Shown here piece after piece: positions 1-8,650 of a stretch of DNA of 64,000 nt. Location of the stretch: contig NZ_MTIC01000003.1 of the NCBI RefSeq assembly GCF_001999765.1, positions 124,001-188,000 on the forward strand. The letters are read 5' to 3'. The DNA is from Sinomonas mesophila. Its GTDB lineage: Bacteria; Actinomycetota; Actinomycetes; Actinomycetales; Micrococcaceae. The notes under the pieces are model-generated. The model worked only from the letters and a program-made list of their open reading frames with translations. It had not been told where the DNA came from and searched no databases. The translations under genes were made by a program, and so were the position numbers. The stretch's first letter is position 1. Each line of letters opens with the position of its first letter.

Positions 1-537
1 TGCGCCGCTGCTGCGGCGACCGCCGTCGCAGTCCTCCGTTCCCTGGCAGTGAGGGATCGCCGCCGGCGCGTGGACGCCGCCTTCGGAGCGGCGATGCGCG
101 GCGCCCCGTCTCCTCCCGCGCCGTCCCGCCAGCCTGCGCCGAGCGAGGTGTTCGACGCCGGCTTCCCCCCCGAGCCTGCCCCTCGACCGCTGAGCCGCGA
201 GGAACTCCGCGCGGCCGCGCTCGAGGTGGCGAAGGCATCCCAGGCGAGCGCCGAGGAGGCCGCCAAGGCAAGCGGCCAGACGGAGGAGACCTGGGAGCCG
301 GTCGGGGTCCCCAAACCGTCCTACCTCGAGGCGGCCCGCGCCGAGCGCCCCGAGCCCGAGCCGCTCGAGGCGCCCGAGGAACCCAAGCCCTCCGCCAAGA
401 CGGCGATCAGGCCCAAAGCCGACGCGCCGGAACCCGGCACCGCCCCCGGCGTCCCGGCCCTCGCCCCGCGCCCCGCGGGCCGGCCCGCGGGCGCCCTCGG
501 CAACCTCGACGCCGTCCTCCAGCGCCGTCGGGCCTGA
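1..537 (+). CDS. C-terminal part of a membrane-anchored protein (start outside window)
   Basis: The reading frame is open from base 1, so the gene begins to the left of the window. A GTG at 49 exists, but the upstream codons encode an Ala/Val-rich hydrophobic stretch followed by a basic RDRRRR stop-transfer-like segment, so the true protein probably has a membrane helix before position 49. The remainder is a soluble tail rich in Pro, Ala and Glu, with a WEPVGVPKPSY motif near the middle and an LDAVLQRRRA end. I do not recognise a catalytic domain. The tail looks intrinsically disordered. Function unknown; a membrane-anchored protein with a disordered cytoplasmic tail is the best description. 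Confidence 0.6.
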   Translation, partial: CAAAAATAVAVLRSLAVRDRRRRVDAAFGAAMRGAPSPPAPSRQPAPSEVFDAGFPPEPAPRPLSREELRAAALEVAKASQASAEEAAKASGQTEETWEPVGVPKPSYLEAARAERPEPEPLEAPEEPKPSAKTAIRPKADAPEPGTAPGVPALAPRPAGRPAGALGNLDAVLQRRRA

Positions 538-606
538 GCGGCCCCTCTCGCGACGCGCGGAGGCCGCGCCGTGCCGGCGCCTCCCGCCGGGGCTAGTCTC
601 GCTCCC

Positions 607-1404
607 ATGGGTCTCCTCCTCGTGGCCGGTGGGACCGGCACCGCCGGCAGGGCCGTTGTGCGCGAGGCGACCGCCCGCGGCTGGGACGTTCGCTCGCTGA
701 GCCGCCGGCTTCCCGCGCCGGAGGACGCGGCCGGCGGCGTCGAATACGTCATCGGGGACGCTGCGACGGGCGCTGGCCTGGCCGCGGCGCTCGAGGGCGT
801 CGAGGTCTTCGTGGACGTTCTCGAGGGCCTCCGCGGGCGGGCACGGCGTGACTATGCCCTCGCGGGCCGTCGGCTGCTCGACGCGGCCCGGGGGTCGGGG
901 ACGGACCGTGCCGTGTCCCTCTCGATCGTCGCGGCCGACCGGTTCCCGATCGGCTTCTACCGTGCCAAGCTCGCCAAGGAGCGCGTGTACGAGGAGCACC
1001 CCCTGCCGACGACGGTGCTGCGGTGCGCCCAGTTCCATGACCTCGTCGCCGAGGTCTTCAGGGCTGGGGCGAGGTTGGGAGTCATCCCGTGCCTGCGCGG
1101 CGCCCGCCTCCAGCCGATCGACGTCCGGGACGTGGCCAAGGTCCTCCTGGACGCGGCCGCGGAGCCCGCCGGCGGCCATCTGGCGCTCACGGCCTGCGGG
1201 CCGGAGATCCGGGCCATGGCGGAGCTCGCCGAGGCCTGGAAGCATGCAGAGGGGTCCACGGCCCGGATCGTCGAGATCCCGGTCCCGGGCCGCTCCGGGC
1301 GGGTCCTCGCCGAGGGCGGGAATCTCGTGCCCGAGGCGGCCCGCGGCACCATCACGTTCGAGCAGTGGCTCGCGGAGCGGCACCAGCCGGTGCCGGGCGC
1401 GTGA
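607..1404 (+). CDS. NAD(P)-binding NmrA/atypical SDR-like protein
   Basis: A 265-residue protein starting with a Rossmann dinucleotide-binding motif (residues 6-12, AGGTGTAG) as in NmrA-like and atypical extended short-chain dehydrogenases. These bind NAD(P)(H) and act as oxidoreductases or redox sensors on small molecules or quinones. The usual YxxxK catalytic pair is not clear, so an enzymatic role is uncertain. I chose ATG 607 over an upstream GTG at 571 because a -10-like hexamer TAGTCT (594-599) lies 7 nt upstream, fitting a leaderless transcript. It stands alone between the preceding membrane protein and a tRNA gene. Substrate unknown. Confidence 0.75.
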   Translation: MGLLLVAGGTGTAGRAVVREATARGWDVRSLSRRLPAPEDAAGGVEYVIGDAATGAGLAAALEGVEVFVDVLEGLRGRARRDYALAGRRLLDAARGSGTDRAVSLSIVAADRFPIGFYRAKLAKERVYEEHPLPTTVLRCAQFHDLVAEVFRAGARLGVIPCLRGARLQPIDVRDVAKVLLDAAAEPAGGHLALTACGPEIRAMAELAEAWKHAEGSTARIVEIPVPGRSGRVLAEGGNLVPEAARGTITFEQWLAERHQPVPGA

Positions 1405-1459
1405 GGCCCGGCGGATTTGGATTCCGGCCCCTCGCCCAGTAACGTAGATCCCGCACCGC

Positions 1460-1532
1460 GGGGTCTTAGCTCAGTTGGTAGAGCGCTTCGTTCGCATCGA
1501 AGAGGTCAGGGGTTCAAATCCCCTAGGCTCCA
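1460..1532 (+). tRNA. tRNA-Ala (anticodon CGC)
   Basis: A complete 73-nt cloverleaf can be folded by eye: a 7-bp acceptor stem, D arm with the AGCTCAGTTGGTAGAGC core, anticodon stem CTTCG/CGAAG with loop TTCGCAT, and T arm containing GGTTCAAATCC. The anticodon CGC reads GCG (Ala). The acceptor stem carries the G3:U70 wobble pair that identifies alanine tRNAs, which confirms the call. The 3' CCA is not encoded, so it must be added post-transcriptionally, as is usual in actinobacteria. A terminator hairpin follows. Confidence 0.96.
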
Positions 1533-1566
1533 CGTCTGTGCCGTGGCGCATGCGCGGCGCATGGGG

Positions 1567-1599
1567 AAGGCCCCCGGTCCCTCGGGACCGGGGGCTTTC
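1567..1599 (+). terminator. Rho-independent terminator of tRNA-Ala
   Basis: A perfect 10-bp stem (CCCCCGGTCC at 1571-1580 with its complement at 1585-1594), a 4-nt loop and a short T-rich tail (CTTTCT) follow the tRNA by about 35 nt. The same structure could also stop transcription arriving from corA on the other strand. Confidence 0.85.
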
Positions 1600-1642
1600 T
1601 GCTGTCCAGGTGTACCCATCCCGGGGTGTCGTCCGAAGATGG

Positions 1643-2641
1643 CTAGAGCCAGTGCTTGCCCTTGAACACGAGGTAGAGGATGAGGCCCGAAAGCAGCATG
1701 AGCACGAGCGCGAACGGGTAGCCGGCGGTCCACTCGAGCTCCGGCATGAGACGGAAGTTCATGCCATACACGGCGGCGACGAGGCTCGGGGCGAAGAAGA
1801 TGGCCGCCCACGCCGAGATCCTCTTGACCTGCTCGTTCTGGGCAGCGCTCGACTCGCTCTGCCGGTTCGCCGTGAGCGTTCCGTCGAGGACCAGGGCGTT
1901 CTGCAGGATGTCGCGGAACGAGTCGGCGCGGGAGATGAGCTGCTCGACGTGGTCGTGGACGTCGCGCAGCCTCCGCTGGAGCTCGACGTCGACGCCGTAC
2001 TTGCCGAAGCCGCCCTCGAGGGCCTCGATGACGGGCCGCAGCGGGTGCAGGGCGCGCTGGAACTGGATGACCTCGCGCGCGAGCTCGTAGATGCGCCGCG
2101 AGACCGTGTGGTCGCCCGCGAAGAGCTGGTCCTCGATCTCGTCGATATCGTTCTCGAGGCCGTTGACGACGGGCCGGTAGTCGTCCACGACGCGGTCCAG
2201 GAGCGCGTAGAGCACCGCCTCGGGCCCGCAGCGCAGGAGCCCGGGATCGGCCTCGAGGCGCTTGCGCACGAGCCCGACGCCGGCAGTCTCGGCGTGCCGG
2301 ATGGTCACGACGAAGTTGGGGCCCGTGAAGACGTGCAGCTCCCCAAACTCGACGGTTTCCGTCTCGTCGAGGTAGCGGGCCGGGCGGAGGACGACGAACA
2401 GCGTCTTGTCGTAGCGCTCCATCTTGGGCCGTTGGTGGGCGTGGATGGCGTCCTCGACCGCGAGGGGGTGGAGGCCGAACTCCTGGGCCACCGCGGCCAT
2501 CTCGTCCTGGGACGGCCGGTACAGCCCGATCCACGCCATGCTCCCCCCGGCGGCTGCCAGCGTCTCGAACGTCTGCTCGAGGCTCTCGGGGTGCGCTGCC
2601 CTGCGGCCGTCAATGTAGACCGCGTTGTCGATGATCGTCAC
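1643..2641 (-). CDS. corA: CorA-family Mg2+/Co2+ transporter
   Basis: A 332-residue protein of the length expected for CorA, the pentameric inner-membrane magnesium/cobalt channel. The long N-terminal part is the cytoplasmic funnel (alpha/beta domain plus a long helix). Two C-terminal membrane helices are separated by the family signature YGMNF (GMN at about 293-295), which forms the selectivity loop. The protein ends in the typical basic tail KGKHWL. The GTG start at 2641 has a -10-like CATAAT (2648-2653 on the complementary strand) 6 nt upstream, so a leaderless mRNA is likely. It is followed by the convergent tRNA terminator. Confidence 0.93.
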   Translation of the reverse strand: MTIIDNAVYIDGRRAAHPESLEQTFETLAAAGGSMAWIGLYRPSQDEMAAVAQEFGLHPLAVEDAIHAHQRPKMERYDKTLFVVLRPARYLDETETVEFGELHVFTGPNFVVTIRHAETAGVGLVRKRLEADPGLLRCGPEAVLYALLDRVVDDYRPVVNGLENDIDEIEDQLFAGDHTVSRRIYELAREVIQFQRALHPLRPVIEALEGGFGKYGVDVELQRRLRDVHDHVEQLISRADSFRDILQNALVLDGTLTANRQSESSAAQNEQVKRISAWAAIFFAPSLVAAVYGMNFRLMPELEWTAGYPFALVLMLLSGLILYLVFKGKHWL

Positions 2642-2709
2642 GGCCCCATTATGGTCGGCCCGGTCGGCTGCGCCTCAAGGGAGGTGGCCCCGCGCCGCAG
2701 GATCCCGGC

Positions 2710-3228
2710 CTACTCCGGGAGCGGGCCTCGGCCGGGGATCTGCTCGAAGACGAGGGTCGTCTCCGTGTGGCCGACCACGGGGTCGGTCGTGAGGTTGTCC
2801 AGGACCCAGTCGCGCAGCTCCTCGGTACTGCCGACGGCGATGTGGAGCATGTAGTCCACGGCGCCGGAGGTGTGGAAGGTCGCGAGGACTCCGGGCAGGT
2901 GCGGCACGCGGGCGGTGAAGCTGTCGATCTGGTCCCGGTCATGGGCCCGCAGGCGCACCGAGATGAGGGCCTGGACCGACCGGCCCACGGCGGCCAGGTC
3001 GACCTTGGCCTCGAAGCCCGTGATGATGCCGCGCTCCGAGAGGGCGCGCGTGCGCATGAGCGCCGTCGAGGGCGCGATGCCGACCATCTCGGCGAGCTGC
3101 TTGTTGGTCACGCGTGCGTCCTCGACGAGGGCGGCCAGGATGCGCCGGTCGACGTCGTCGAGCGGTTCGCCTCCCACGTGCCGGTGGGTCGTCGGGATGT
3201 GCGGCTGGCCCATGCTCGGCGTGCTCAC
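2710..3228 (-). CDS. Lrp/AsnC-family transcriptional regulator
   Basis: A 172-residue regulator with an N-terminal winged-helix domain (LDDVDRRILAALVEDARVTN followed by a recognition helix around APSTALMRTRAL). A C-terminal RAM/AsnC ligand domain follows (SVRLRAHDRD, VDYMLHIAVGSTEELRDWV). Such proteins sense amino acids and form oligomers on DNA. I placed the start at GTG 3228 because an AGGAGGGA ribosome site lies 7 nt upstream; an in-frame ATG further out at 3291 has no such support. It lies between corA and the MFS exporter, all on the same strand, and may control either neighbour. The target is unknown. Confidence 0.9.
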   Translation of the reverse strand: MSTPSMGQPHIPTTHRHVGGEPLDDVDRRILAALVEDARVTNKQLAEMVGIAPSTALMRTRALSERGIITGFEAKVDLAAVGRSVQALISVRLRAHDRDQIDSFTARVPHLPGVLATFHTSGAVDYMLHIAVGSTEELRDWVLDNLTTDPVVGHTETTLVFEQIPGRGPLPE

Positions 3229-3287
3229 GAGCGCTCCCTCCTGCTGACGCGCCTTCCGGGCGCGACCCCCATGATATGCGAGCGCCA

Positions 3288-4520
3288 TCACGCGCGGTGC
3301 ACGGCGGCGGAGGCCGCCGCCGTCGTGAGCGCCGCCGCCGCGACACAGCCCGCGAGGCCCGCCCAGCCGAGACCGTGGAACACGACGCCGCCCGCCCAGC
3401 CGAGCAGGCTGGAGCCCGCATAGTAGAAGAGGTTGTAGAGCGAGGCCGCCTGCGCCCCGCCCGTCGTCGCGAGCGCGCCGGTCCAGCCGGAGGCGATGCC
3501 GTGCGCCGCGAAGAACCCGGCCGTGAACACGACGAGGCCCGCGAGGACGACGGCGAGCGGCTCGGCCGCCATGACGATCGCCCCCGCGGCCATCGCGAGT
3601 GTGCTGGCCACGACGACGGGGCGGCGGCCGAAGCGCGCGGCGGCCCGACCGGCCAGCCCCGAGCTGAAGGTTCCGGAGAGGTAGGCGAGGAAGACGAGGC
3701 TCACAACCGCCGTCGGCAGCCCGAAGGGCGGGGCCTCGAGCCGGAAGCCGAGGTAGTTGTAGACCGCGACGAAGGCGCCCATGAGCATGAAGGCCTGCGC
3801 GTAGAGCACGAGGAGGCGCCCGCTGCGCAGCTGGGCGCCCAGCCGCCGGGCCACGTCCCCGGCGCCAGCGCGGAGCCCGCCCGCCGCAGGGGCCGGGACG
3901 AACCCGCGCGAGGGCGGGGCGAGGACGATGAACGCCGCGGCCGCCGCGGCGCCGAGGACCGACACGGCGAGGATCCCGGCGCGCCAGCCCGCCGCGTCAG
4001 CGAGCGGCCCGGCGACCAGCCGGCCGGCCAGGCCGCCGACGGTCGTGCCGGCCACGTACGTGCCTGCGGCCACGGCGGCGTGGGCCCGTCCGACCTCCTC
4101 GCTCAGGTAGGCGATCGCGACGGCGGGCACAGCCCCGAGCCCGGCGCCCTCGAGGAGGCGCAGCGCCAGGAGCACCTCGAAGGACGGCGAGAGGGGCGCG
4201 AGCAGGCCGAGCGCCGTCGCGGTGACCATCCCGATGCGCATTGCCCGCACGCGCCCGATCCGGTCCGCGGCGAAGGACCACGGCAGGACGGCGGCGGCGA
4301 GCCCGATCGTCGCGAGCGAGACCGTGAGGGCCGCGAGGGCCGGGTCGACGCCGAGTCCCGCAGAGATCCGCGGGAGGATCGCCTGGGCCGAGTAGAGCTG
4401 CGCGAAGGTCGCCACCCCGGCGCAGGCGAGGGCCGCGATGAGCCTGCGGTAGCCGCGGCTGCCCTGCGCGTGCCCGGCCCACGCGACCGGGGCGGGGGCT
4501 GTCTGCGCGGCGGCGTTCAT
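3288..4520 (-). CDS. MFS transporter (YnfM-like, 12 TM)
   Basis: A 410-residue polytopic protein with about 12 hydrophobic segments. The loop between helices 2 and 3 carries the MFS motif A variant (SFAADRIGRVRAMRIG), and helix 5 carries the drug-antiporter-like RLLEGAGLGAVPAVAIAYLSEEV. It resembles proton-driven small-molecule exporters. It is divergent from a LysR regulator, a classic regulator/target arrangement. The ATG at 4520 has a -10-like TACGCT 7 nt upstream (4528-4533 on the complementary strand), so translation is probably leaderless. Substrate not predictable; efflux of an aromatic or antibiotic compound is a plausible guess. Confidence 0.88.
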   Translation of the reverse strand: MNAAAQTAPAPVAWAGHAQGSRGYRRLIAALACAGVATFAQLYSAQAILPRISAGLGVDPALAALTVSLATIGLAAAVLPWSFAADRIGRVRAMRIGMVTATALGLLAPLSPSFEVLLALRLLEGAGLGAVPAVAIAYLSEEVGRAHAAVAAGTYVAGTTVGGLAGRLVAGPLADAAGWRAGILAVSVLGAAAAAAFIVLAPPSRGFVPAPAAGGLRAGAGDVARRLGAQLRSGRLLVLYAQAFMLMGAFVAVYNYLGFRLEAPPFGLPTAVVSLVFLAYLSGTFSSGLAGRAAARFGRRPVVVASTLAMAAGAIVMAAEPLAVVLAGLVVFTAGFFAAHGIASGWTGALATTGGAQAASLYNLFYYAGSSLLGWAGGVVFHGLGWAGLAGCVAAAALTTAAASAAVHRA

Positions 4521-4527
4521 GGGCTCC

Positions 4528-4594
4528 AGCGTAGGGACGCCTCAATCCATGCGTCTAATGCGTTTTCTGTGACAAAATATGCTGCAGACGCATG
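4528..4594. promoter_or_regulatory. Divergent control region with LysR-type inverted repeat
   Basis: The gap between the MFS gene and the LysR gene contains a perfect 9-bp inverted repeat, CATGCGTCT at 4548-4556 and AGACGCATG at 4586-4594. The 29 bp between them are AT-rich, including GACAAAATATG. The MFS -10 hexamer is at 4528-4533. This geometry suits a LysR-type activator/autorepressor. The right arm contains an ATG in frame with the LysR gene, which probably misleads gene callers. Confidence 0.7.
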
Positions 4595-4636
4595 AATCTC
4601 CGGATAGAGCCGAACCGAGCCGACAGAGGAGCCGCC

Positions 4637-5605
4637 GTGCTCGAGAGCCACGCCCCCGCGCCCCTGCACTCGGACCTCGCCCGGCTCCTGCCCCTCCTGC
4701 CGGTCCTCGACGCCGTCGGGCAGACCCGGCACGTCACCGCGGCCGCCGAGCTGCTCGGGGTCCCGCAGCCGACCGTGAGCCGCGCGCTCGGCCGGGCCGC
4801 CGCCGTCGTGGGCACCGAGCTGGTCCGCAAGGAGGGCCGCGGCATCCGGCTCACGCCGGCCGCCGAGCAGCTCCTGCCCGCCGTGCGCGCGGCCCTCGAC
4901 GAGCTGCAGCGGGGGCTCGACGCCGTGCACGAGCGCGCCCAGCAGGCCCGCGGGATCGTGCGGCTGAGCTTCCAGATGACCTTCGGCGAGGCCGCAGTGC
5001 CCGTGTTCGTGAGCGGTTTCCGCGCGAGGCACCCGGAGGCGCGCTTCGAGCTCCTCCAGGGGTCGCGGCAGAGCTGCCTCGACGCGCTCGCGGAGGGAAG
5101 GGTGGACCTCTCGATCGTCTCGCCCCGCCCCGAGCCGACGCGGTCCCTCGAGAGCGCCGTGCTGCACGTCCAGCCCGTGCGGCTCGCCGTCCCCGCGGGG
5201 CACCGGCTCGCGCGGCGGCGCCGGGTGCGCCTGGCCGAGGCCGCGGGGGAGCCGTTCGTGGCCCTCGAGCGCGGCTTCGGGATGCGCAGCATCCTCGACC
5301 GGCTCGGCCGCGACGCCGGATTCTCCCCGGACATCGCGTTCTCGGGGCAGGACACCCGCACGCTCCTGGGCCTCGTCTCCGCGGGCCTGGGCGTCGCCGT
5401 CGTGCCCCCGTCCAGCGAGGGCCACGCCGCCGCGCACGGGTCGCGCCTGGGCTGGGTGGAGCTCGAGCTCGAGGACCCGGGGGCGACCCGGGAGATCGGC
5501 CTCGTGTGGCCGCGCGGGATCGGCGAGCCGCCGCAGGTGAGGATGTTCCGCGAGCATGTCCTGGGCCTCGACCCCGGCACCCTCGCCGGCGCCTTCGGTG
5601 GCTAG
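4637..5605 (+). CDS. LysR-family transcriptional regulator
   Basis: A 322-residue LysR regulator with an N-terminal winged helix (VLDAVGQTRHVTAAAELLGV, then PQPTVSRALGRA as recognition helix). A two-lobed periplasmic-binding-protein-like effector domain follows from about residue 80. I chose GTG 4637 because AGAGGAG (4625-4631) sits 5 nt upstream. The in-frame ATG at 4592 lies inside the inverted repeat that is the likely operator and lacks a ribosome site. It is divergent from the MFS exporter and very probably controls it in response to the exported compound. Confidence 0.9.
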   Translation: MLESHAPAPLHSDLARLLPLLPVLDAVGQTRHVTAAAELLGVPQPTVSRALGRAAAVVGTELVRKEGRGIRLTPAAEQLLPAVRAALDELQRGLDAVHERAQQARGIVRLSFQMTFGEAAVPVFVSGFRARHPEARFELLQGSRQSCLDALAEGRVDLSIVSPRPEPTRSLESAVLHVQPVRLAVPAGHRLARRRRVRLAEAAGEPFVALERGFGMRSILDRLGRDAGFSPDIAFSGQDTRTLLGLVSAGLGVAVVPPSSEGHAAAHGSRLGWVELELEDPGATREIGLVWPRGIGEPPQVRMFREHVLGLDPGTLAGAFGG

Positions 5606-5683
5606 CCGCGCTCTTCCCGGGCCGCAGCCCGAACACGGCGCGGGCCTCCCCACGGCGGGCGGCGCCCGCCTAGGGTGGGGGCC

Positions 5684-6514
5684 ATGGCTACCGCACCGCG
5701 CATCCCGCTCGCCTCAGGGAACTCCATCCCGCAGATCGGCCTCGGCACGTGGCCGCTGGACGACGCCGGGGCCGCCGACGTCGTCTCGCTCGCCTTCGGC
5801 CTCGGCTACCGGCACGTCGACACGGCCGAGAACTACGGCAACGAGGCCGGCGTGGGCGAGGGCATCCGGCGCTCGGGCGTCCCGCGCGAGGAGGCCTTCG
5901 TCGCCACGAAGTTCAACCGTCGGTGGCACAGCGTCGACGGCGTGCGCTCGGCGTGGGAGAACAGCGTCCGCCGGCTCGGGCTCGAGTACCTCGACCTCTT
6001 CCTCGTCCACTGGCCCAACCCGGACCAGGACACGTACGTGCAGGCTTGGGAGGGCCTCATCACGCTGCGCGAGGAGGGGAAGGTGCGCTCGATCGGGGTC
6101 TCCAACTTCACCCCGGCCCACCTCGACCGGATCATCGACGCGACCGGCGTCGCGCCGGACGTCGACCAGATCCAGCTGAGCCCCTACTGGGTCCAGGCCG
6201 GGCCCCGCGCCGCCCACCGTGAGCGCGGCATCGTCACGGAGGCGTACACCCCGATCGGCCGGGGCACAGACCTCCTGGCGGCGCCCGCCGTCGTCGCCGC
6301 GGCCGAGGCGCATGGGGTCACGCCCGCCCAGGCCGTGCTGCGGTGGCACACCCAGCAGGGCCTCGTGGCCATCCCCAAGTCCTCCGACCCGCGGCGTCTC
6401 GCGCAGAACCTCGACGTGTTCGGCTTCGACCTGACGGAGGCCGAGATCGCGGCGATCGACGCCCTCGACGGATCCGGCCCCGAGCAGGCGGATCCGGACG
6501 CGTTTGGCCACTGA
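5684..6514 (+). CDS. Aldo/keto reductase (AKR5-like)
   Basis: A 276-residue aldo-keto reductase, an NADPH-dependent carbonyl reductase with a TIM-barrel fold. The catalytic tetrad is visible: Asp46 and Tyr51 in GYRHVDTAENYGNE, Lys76 in VATKFN and His109 in LVHWP. The C-terminal IPKSSDPRRLAQNL segment matches the NADPH-binding signature. It is closest in style to 2,5-diketo-gluconate reductases. ATG 5684 is preferred because TAGGGT (5671-5676) lies 7 nt upstream, pointing to a leaderless mRNA. It is convergent with the nitronate monooxygenase gene. Physiological substrate unknown. Confidence 0.93.
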   Translation: MATAPRIPLASGNSIPQIGLGTWPLDDAGAADVVSLAFGLGYRHVDTAENYGNEAGVGEGIRRSGVPREEAFVATKFNRRWHSVDGVRSAWENSVRRLGLEYLDLFLVHWPNPDQDTYVQAWEGLITLREEGKVRSIGVSNFTPAHLDRIIDATGVAPDVDQIQLSPYWVQAGPRAAHRERGIVTEAYTPIGRGTDLLAAPAVVAAAEAHGVTPAQAVLRWHTQQGLVAIPKSSDPRRLAQNLDVFGFDLTEAEIAAIDALDGSGPEQADPDAFGH

Positions 6515-6542
6515 GCCCTGCGGGGCGTCCCCGTCCGGCTGC

Positions 6543-7550
6543 TCACCCCGCGAAGCGCGCCACCGTCTCCGCCGCCGGCTCGTCGCGGGCGGCCCGCCAC
6601 GCCGTCCCGGCCCACAGGTTCGTGCGCGAGGGGTCGCCGGCAGCGACCGACGCCGCACGCAGCGGCGCCGTGAGGTGATGGATGACGGGGTAGGCTGCCG
6701 GGGCGTCCGGGAACCGGCGCATGAAGCCGTTCTCGAGCCCGCGCGCCCACTTGCCCGAGAACGCGCGCGTCGGGGCCGTGCGCTCGAACTCGTCGGAGGC
6801 GAGGGCGGCCCGATGCACGGGGTTGGTCCCCGCCTCCGGGGTGCGCAGGAACGCGGTGCCGAGCTGCACCGCCTCCGCGCCGGCGGCGCGGGCCGCGGCG
6901 GCGTCCTCGGGGGTGCCGATCCCGCCGGCCGCCACGATCGGGAGGACGACGGCGGCGCGCACCGCCGCGACGAGGTCGGCGAGAGTGCCCTCCCACGCGG
7001 GCAGGTCGAGGAACGCGCCGCTGTGGCCGCCCGCGTCGGGGTGCTGGACGACGACGGCGTCGGCCCCGAGCTCGGCGGCCGCCCGGGCCTCGTCCGGGCC
7101 GGTGACGGTCTGGAGCACGAGCGTCCCCGCGCGGCGCAGCGCCGCGACGGCGTCCGCGGCCGGCAGCCCGAACGTGAACGAGACCGCGGCCGGGGCCCGC
7201 TCGGTCAGGAGCGCGAGCTTCGCCGGGTACGCGTCGTCGTCGTCCCAGCGCGGCTCCGGCAACGCGGCGCCCACGGCGCGCGCCTCCCCGGCGAGGCGCT
7301 CGCGGTAGGCCAGTACGGCCGCGCGGTCCACCTCCGCGGTGCTCGGCACGAACAGGTTCACGCCGTAGGCCGCCGCCCCCATCGCGTCCAGCACATCCAA
7401 CTCACCCTCGAGCGCTGCGGGGGACTTGAGGCCGCCCGCGAGGAAGCCGAGACCCCCCGCCCGGCCCGCCGCGTGGGCGAGCTCCGGCCTGCTCGGCCCG
7501 CCCGCCATGGGCGCCGCCACGACCCCTGCCGGTCCTGCCCATCCCTCCAT
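6543..7550 (-). CDS. Nitronate monooxygenase (NPD family)
   Basis: A 335-residue FMN-dependent TIM-barrel enzyme of the nitronate monooxygenase / 2-nitropropane dioxygenase family, which oxidises toxic alkyl nitronates such as propionate 3-nitronate. It shows the N-terminal APMAGG phosphate/flavin loop, the HPDAGGHSG segment corresponding to the QGxEAGGH signature (the catalytic His lies here), and the VAAGGIGTPEDAAAARAAGA flavin-phosphate loop. The first position of the signature is VVQHPD, so substrate scope may differ. A strong GAGGAGG ribosome site precedes ATG 7550. It is divergent from the sugar kinase gene. Confidence 0.88.
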   Translation of the reverse strand: MEGWAGPAGVVAAPMAGGPSRPELAHAAGRAGGLGFLAGGLKSPAALEGELDVLDAMGAAAYGVNLFVPSTAEVDRAAVLAYRERLAGEARAVGAALPEPRWDDDDAYPAKLALLTERAPAAVSFTFGLPAADAVAALRRAGTLVLQTVTGPDEARAAAELGADAVVVQHPDAGGHSGAFLDLPAWEGTLADLVAAVRAAVVLPIVAAGGIGTPEDAAAARAAGAEAVQLGTAFLRTPEAGTNPVHRAALASDEFERTAPTRAFSGKWARGLENGFMRRFPDAPAAYPVIHHLTAPLRAASVAAGDPSRTNLWAGTAWRAARDEPAAETVARFAG

Positions 7551-7615
7551 GCCGTTCCTCCTCGGGCGTCTGTGTGCCGTGCCCCGCCGGGGCCCTGGTC
7601 AGTACTCTAGGTGGC

Positions 7616-8536
7616 GTGACTCAGAGCCCAGGCGCCCCGGCGTCCCCAGCAGGCCCCGGCAGCGCGCGTCCCCTCGTCGGCCTGGACATCGGCGGGACCA
7701 AGACCAGGGGCATCAAGGTCGTCGGCGGCGAGGTCGTCGCCGACCTCGAGGTCGGCAGCGCGAACGTGCAGAACGTGAGCCGGGAGACGGCGGCGGCGAA
7801 CCTCGCCGAGCTGTTCGCGAGGCTCGACGCCGCCGACGCCGACCAGGTCTTCGCCGGTGCCGGCGGGATCGACACCGACGCCGACGCCGAGGCCCTTGCG
7901 GCCCTCATCCGACCCCACGTCCCCGCCGCGCAGGTCACGGTGGTCCACGACTCGCGCCTCCTGCTCGCGGCGGGCAGGGCTGCGACGGGGGTCGCGGTCA
8001 TCGCCGGGACGGGCTCGGTCGCGTGGGGAACGAACGGCGACGAGGAGGCCCGGGCCGGCGGCTGGGGCTACCTCCTCGGCGACGAGGGCAGCGGCTACTG
8101 GCTCGGCCGCGAGGCGGTGCGCTACAGCCTGCACCGCATGAACCTCGGCCTCGAGCCGGATGCGCTCACGCAGGCCCTCCTCGACAGCACAGGCCTTGCC
8201 GAGCCCAACGAGCTCATCGCGCACTTCCACTCCGACGCGACGGACCGGCGCTACTGGGCCCAGCGCTCGCGGGTCGTGACCGAGGCCGCCGAGGCCGGCC
8301 ACGCCGGCGCCCGGTTCATGGTGGACCAGGCCGCGCACGACCTCGCGCGGATGGCCGCGCAGGTCGCCCGCCAGCTGGGGATCGACGGACCGGTGATCCT
8401 CGGCAGCGGGCTCGGGATGCATGTTCGGCGCCTCCAGGACGGTTTCCGGGCCTCGCTCGCGGAGCAGGGGGTCGAGGACGTCCGGGTCCTGGACCGCGAC
8501 CCGATCTTCGGCGCCGTCGAGCTCGCGGCCCGCTGA
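7616..8536 (+). CDS. BadF/BadG-type ATPase, N-acetylglucosamine kinase-like
   Basis: A 306-residue protein of the ASKHA fold: an N-terminal phosphate loop (LVGLDIGGTKTRG), a second phosphate-binding loop (VIAGTGSVAWG) and an adenosine loop (GWGYLLGDEGSGYWLGREAV). These match the BadF/N-acetylglucosamine kinase family, which phosphorylates GlcNAc or related amino sugars with ATP. GTG 7616 was chosen because TACTCT (7603-7608) lies 7 nt upstream; the longer frame back to 7574 would overlap that promoter. No sugar transporter is adjacent, so the substrate is inferred from the family only. Confidence 0.85.
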   Translation: MTQSPGAPASPAGPGSARPLVGLDIGGTKTRGIKVVGGEVVADLEVGSANVQNVSRETAAANLAELFARLDAADADQVFAGAGGIDTDADAEALAALIRPHVPAAQVTVVHDSRLLLAAGRAATGVAVIAGTGSVAWGTNGDEEARAGGWGYLLGDEGSGYWLGREAVRYSLHRMNLGLEPDALTQALLDSTGLAEPNELIAHFHSDATDRRYWAQRSRVVTEAAEAGHAGARFMVDQAAHDLARMAAQVARQLGIDGPVILGSGLGMHVRRLQDGFRASLAEQGVEDVRVLDRDPIFGAVELAAR

Positions 8537-8650
8537 TAGGCTCGCACGAGCACCCGGCAGCGGCGCACGTCCACGGGTCTGCCAGGGCGCACGAGGCCAT
8601 CGAGGTGCGGGCGGACGTCCCACGCCCACCGCGCTCGAGGAAGGAACACC

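Noticed and set aside
1417-2854. Frames overlapping the tRNA and running antisense through corA
   Set aside because: They cross a structural RNA gene and are antisense to a clear CorA protein.
6519-6535. Terminator between the aldo-keto reductase and nitronate monooxygenase genes
   Set aside because: Only 5-bp CGGGG/CCCCG arms with a 3-nt loop; too weak in this GC-rich background to claim.
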